Below are positions 49,613 through 49,732 of a DNA stretch of 49,732 nucleotides, in pieces (the stretch's first letter is position 1; each line of letters starts with the position of its first letter). Below the pieces are notes generated by a model. It did not search any database. It was not told where the DNA came from and saw only the letters and a program-made list of their open reading frames with translations. This stretch comes from Bacteroidales bacterium UBA4893 (lineage in GTDB: Bacteria > Bacteroidota > Bacteroidia > Bacteroidales > P3): assembly GCA_002399025.1 (NCBI GenBank), contig DHCV01000023.1, forward strand, positions 51,242 through 100,973. The letters run 5' to 3'. Both the position numbers and the translations under genes were made by a program.

Positions 49613-49732
49613 ATTTATAAAAAAGAAACCAATTAAAAGTAGCGAAAAGTATTCGATTTATTATTTAAAATATCTCAAATATAAAGTCTGGGTGGATTAT
49701 CTCTAATCCTTTTTTTGTTTTCTATCTCTAGA
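49613..49732. other. Right-edge spacer
   Basis: Nothing identifiable in the last 120 bases beyond AT-rich spacer. It would be the upstream region of tRNA-Ile on the minus strand. Confidence 0.5.

Overview
The window is AT-rich Bacteroidota DNA, most likely from an anaerobic or microaerophilic member of Bacteroidales. The signs are type IX secretion (T9SS) sorting domains of both kinds, a TonB receptor with a DUF4249 lipoprotein, HU-HIG proteins, a viroplasmin-type RNase H, and promoters of the Bacteroidota form TTTG-N19/21-TAnnTTTG. The rubrerythrin and the GTP-type PEP carboxykinase fit an anaerobic fermenter. A tRNA-Ile(GAT) without an encoded CCA lies at the right end.

Layout. 1-643 is gene-free and holds two abutting phased repeat arrays. 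644-11803 carries a BspA-like leucine-rich-repeat T9SS cargo, topoisomerase I, a small barrel protein, a giant SBBP/PKD/SprB cargo protein, RNase HI and an HU-like protein. 11804-12496 carries a repeat array and a well-formed structured RNA with its own promoter and terminator, just before a one-polypeptide restriction-modification enzyme (12497-14998). 15032-17967 has a thioredoxin-like protein, rubrerythrin and an acyl-CoA synthetase. 18063-23532 is a minus-strand operon (RsmI-like methylase, RarA, Dus, cation/proton antiporter, lipoprotein). Its end is interrupted by about 0.95 kb lying between two copies of the antiporter's 3' end. 24160-36162 is mainly housekeeping: PEPCK, a T9SS cargo, GH20 hexosaminidase, GNAT, MATE, a membrane protein, nitronate monooxygenase, ComF and YebC. 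36176-40314 is a TonB receptor / DUF4249 / formylglycine-generating-enzyme-like operon.

40542-46117 is the most unusual part. A 63-bp sequence occurs once at each end in perfect inverted orientation (40553-40615 and 46049-46111) and brackets a compact module: an HU-like protein, a candidate small RNA, two small opposite-strand genes, an unknown 280-aa protein, an AEP-type primase-like protein (VirE_N/BT4734 type) and an overlapping VirE-type helicase. No transposase or integrase is visible. It looks like a self-contained replication module or mobile unit. 46175-49376 returns to core genes: bifunctional RelA/SpoT, TadA and a thioesterase.

A second theme crosses the window. At least six intergenic loci carry short arrays of a 13-15 bp core, palindromic or with inverted arms at most of them, repeated at an exact period of 21, 22 or 23 bp. 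The core sequence differs almost everywhere, but the spacing (about two helical turns) is conserved. All functional statements come from reading motifs by eye; no database or folding search was run.
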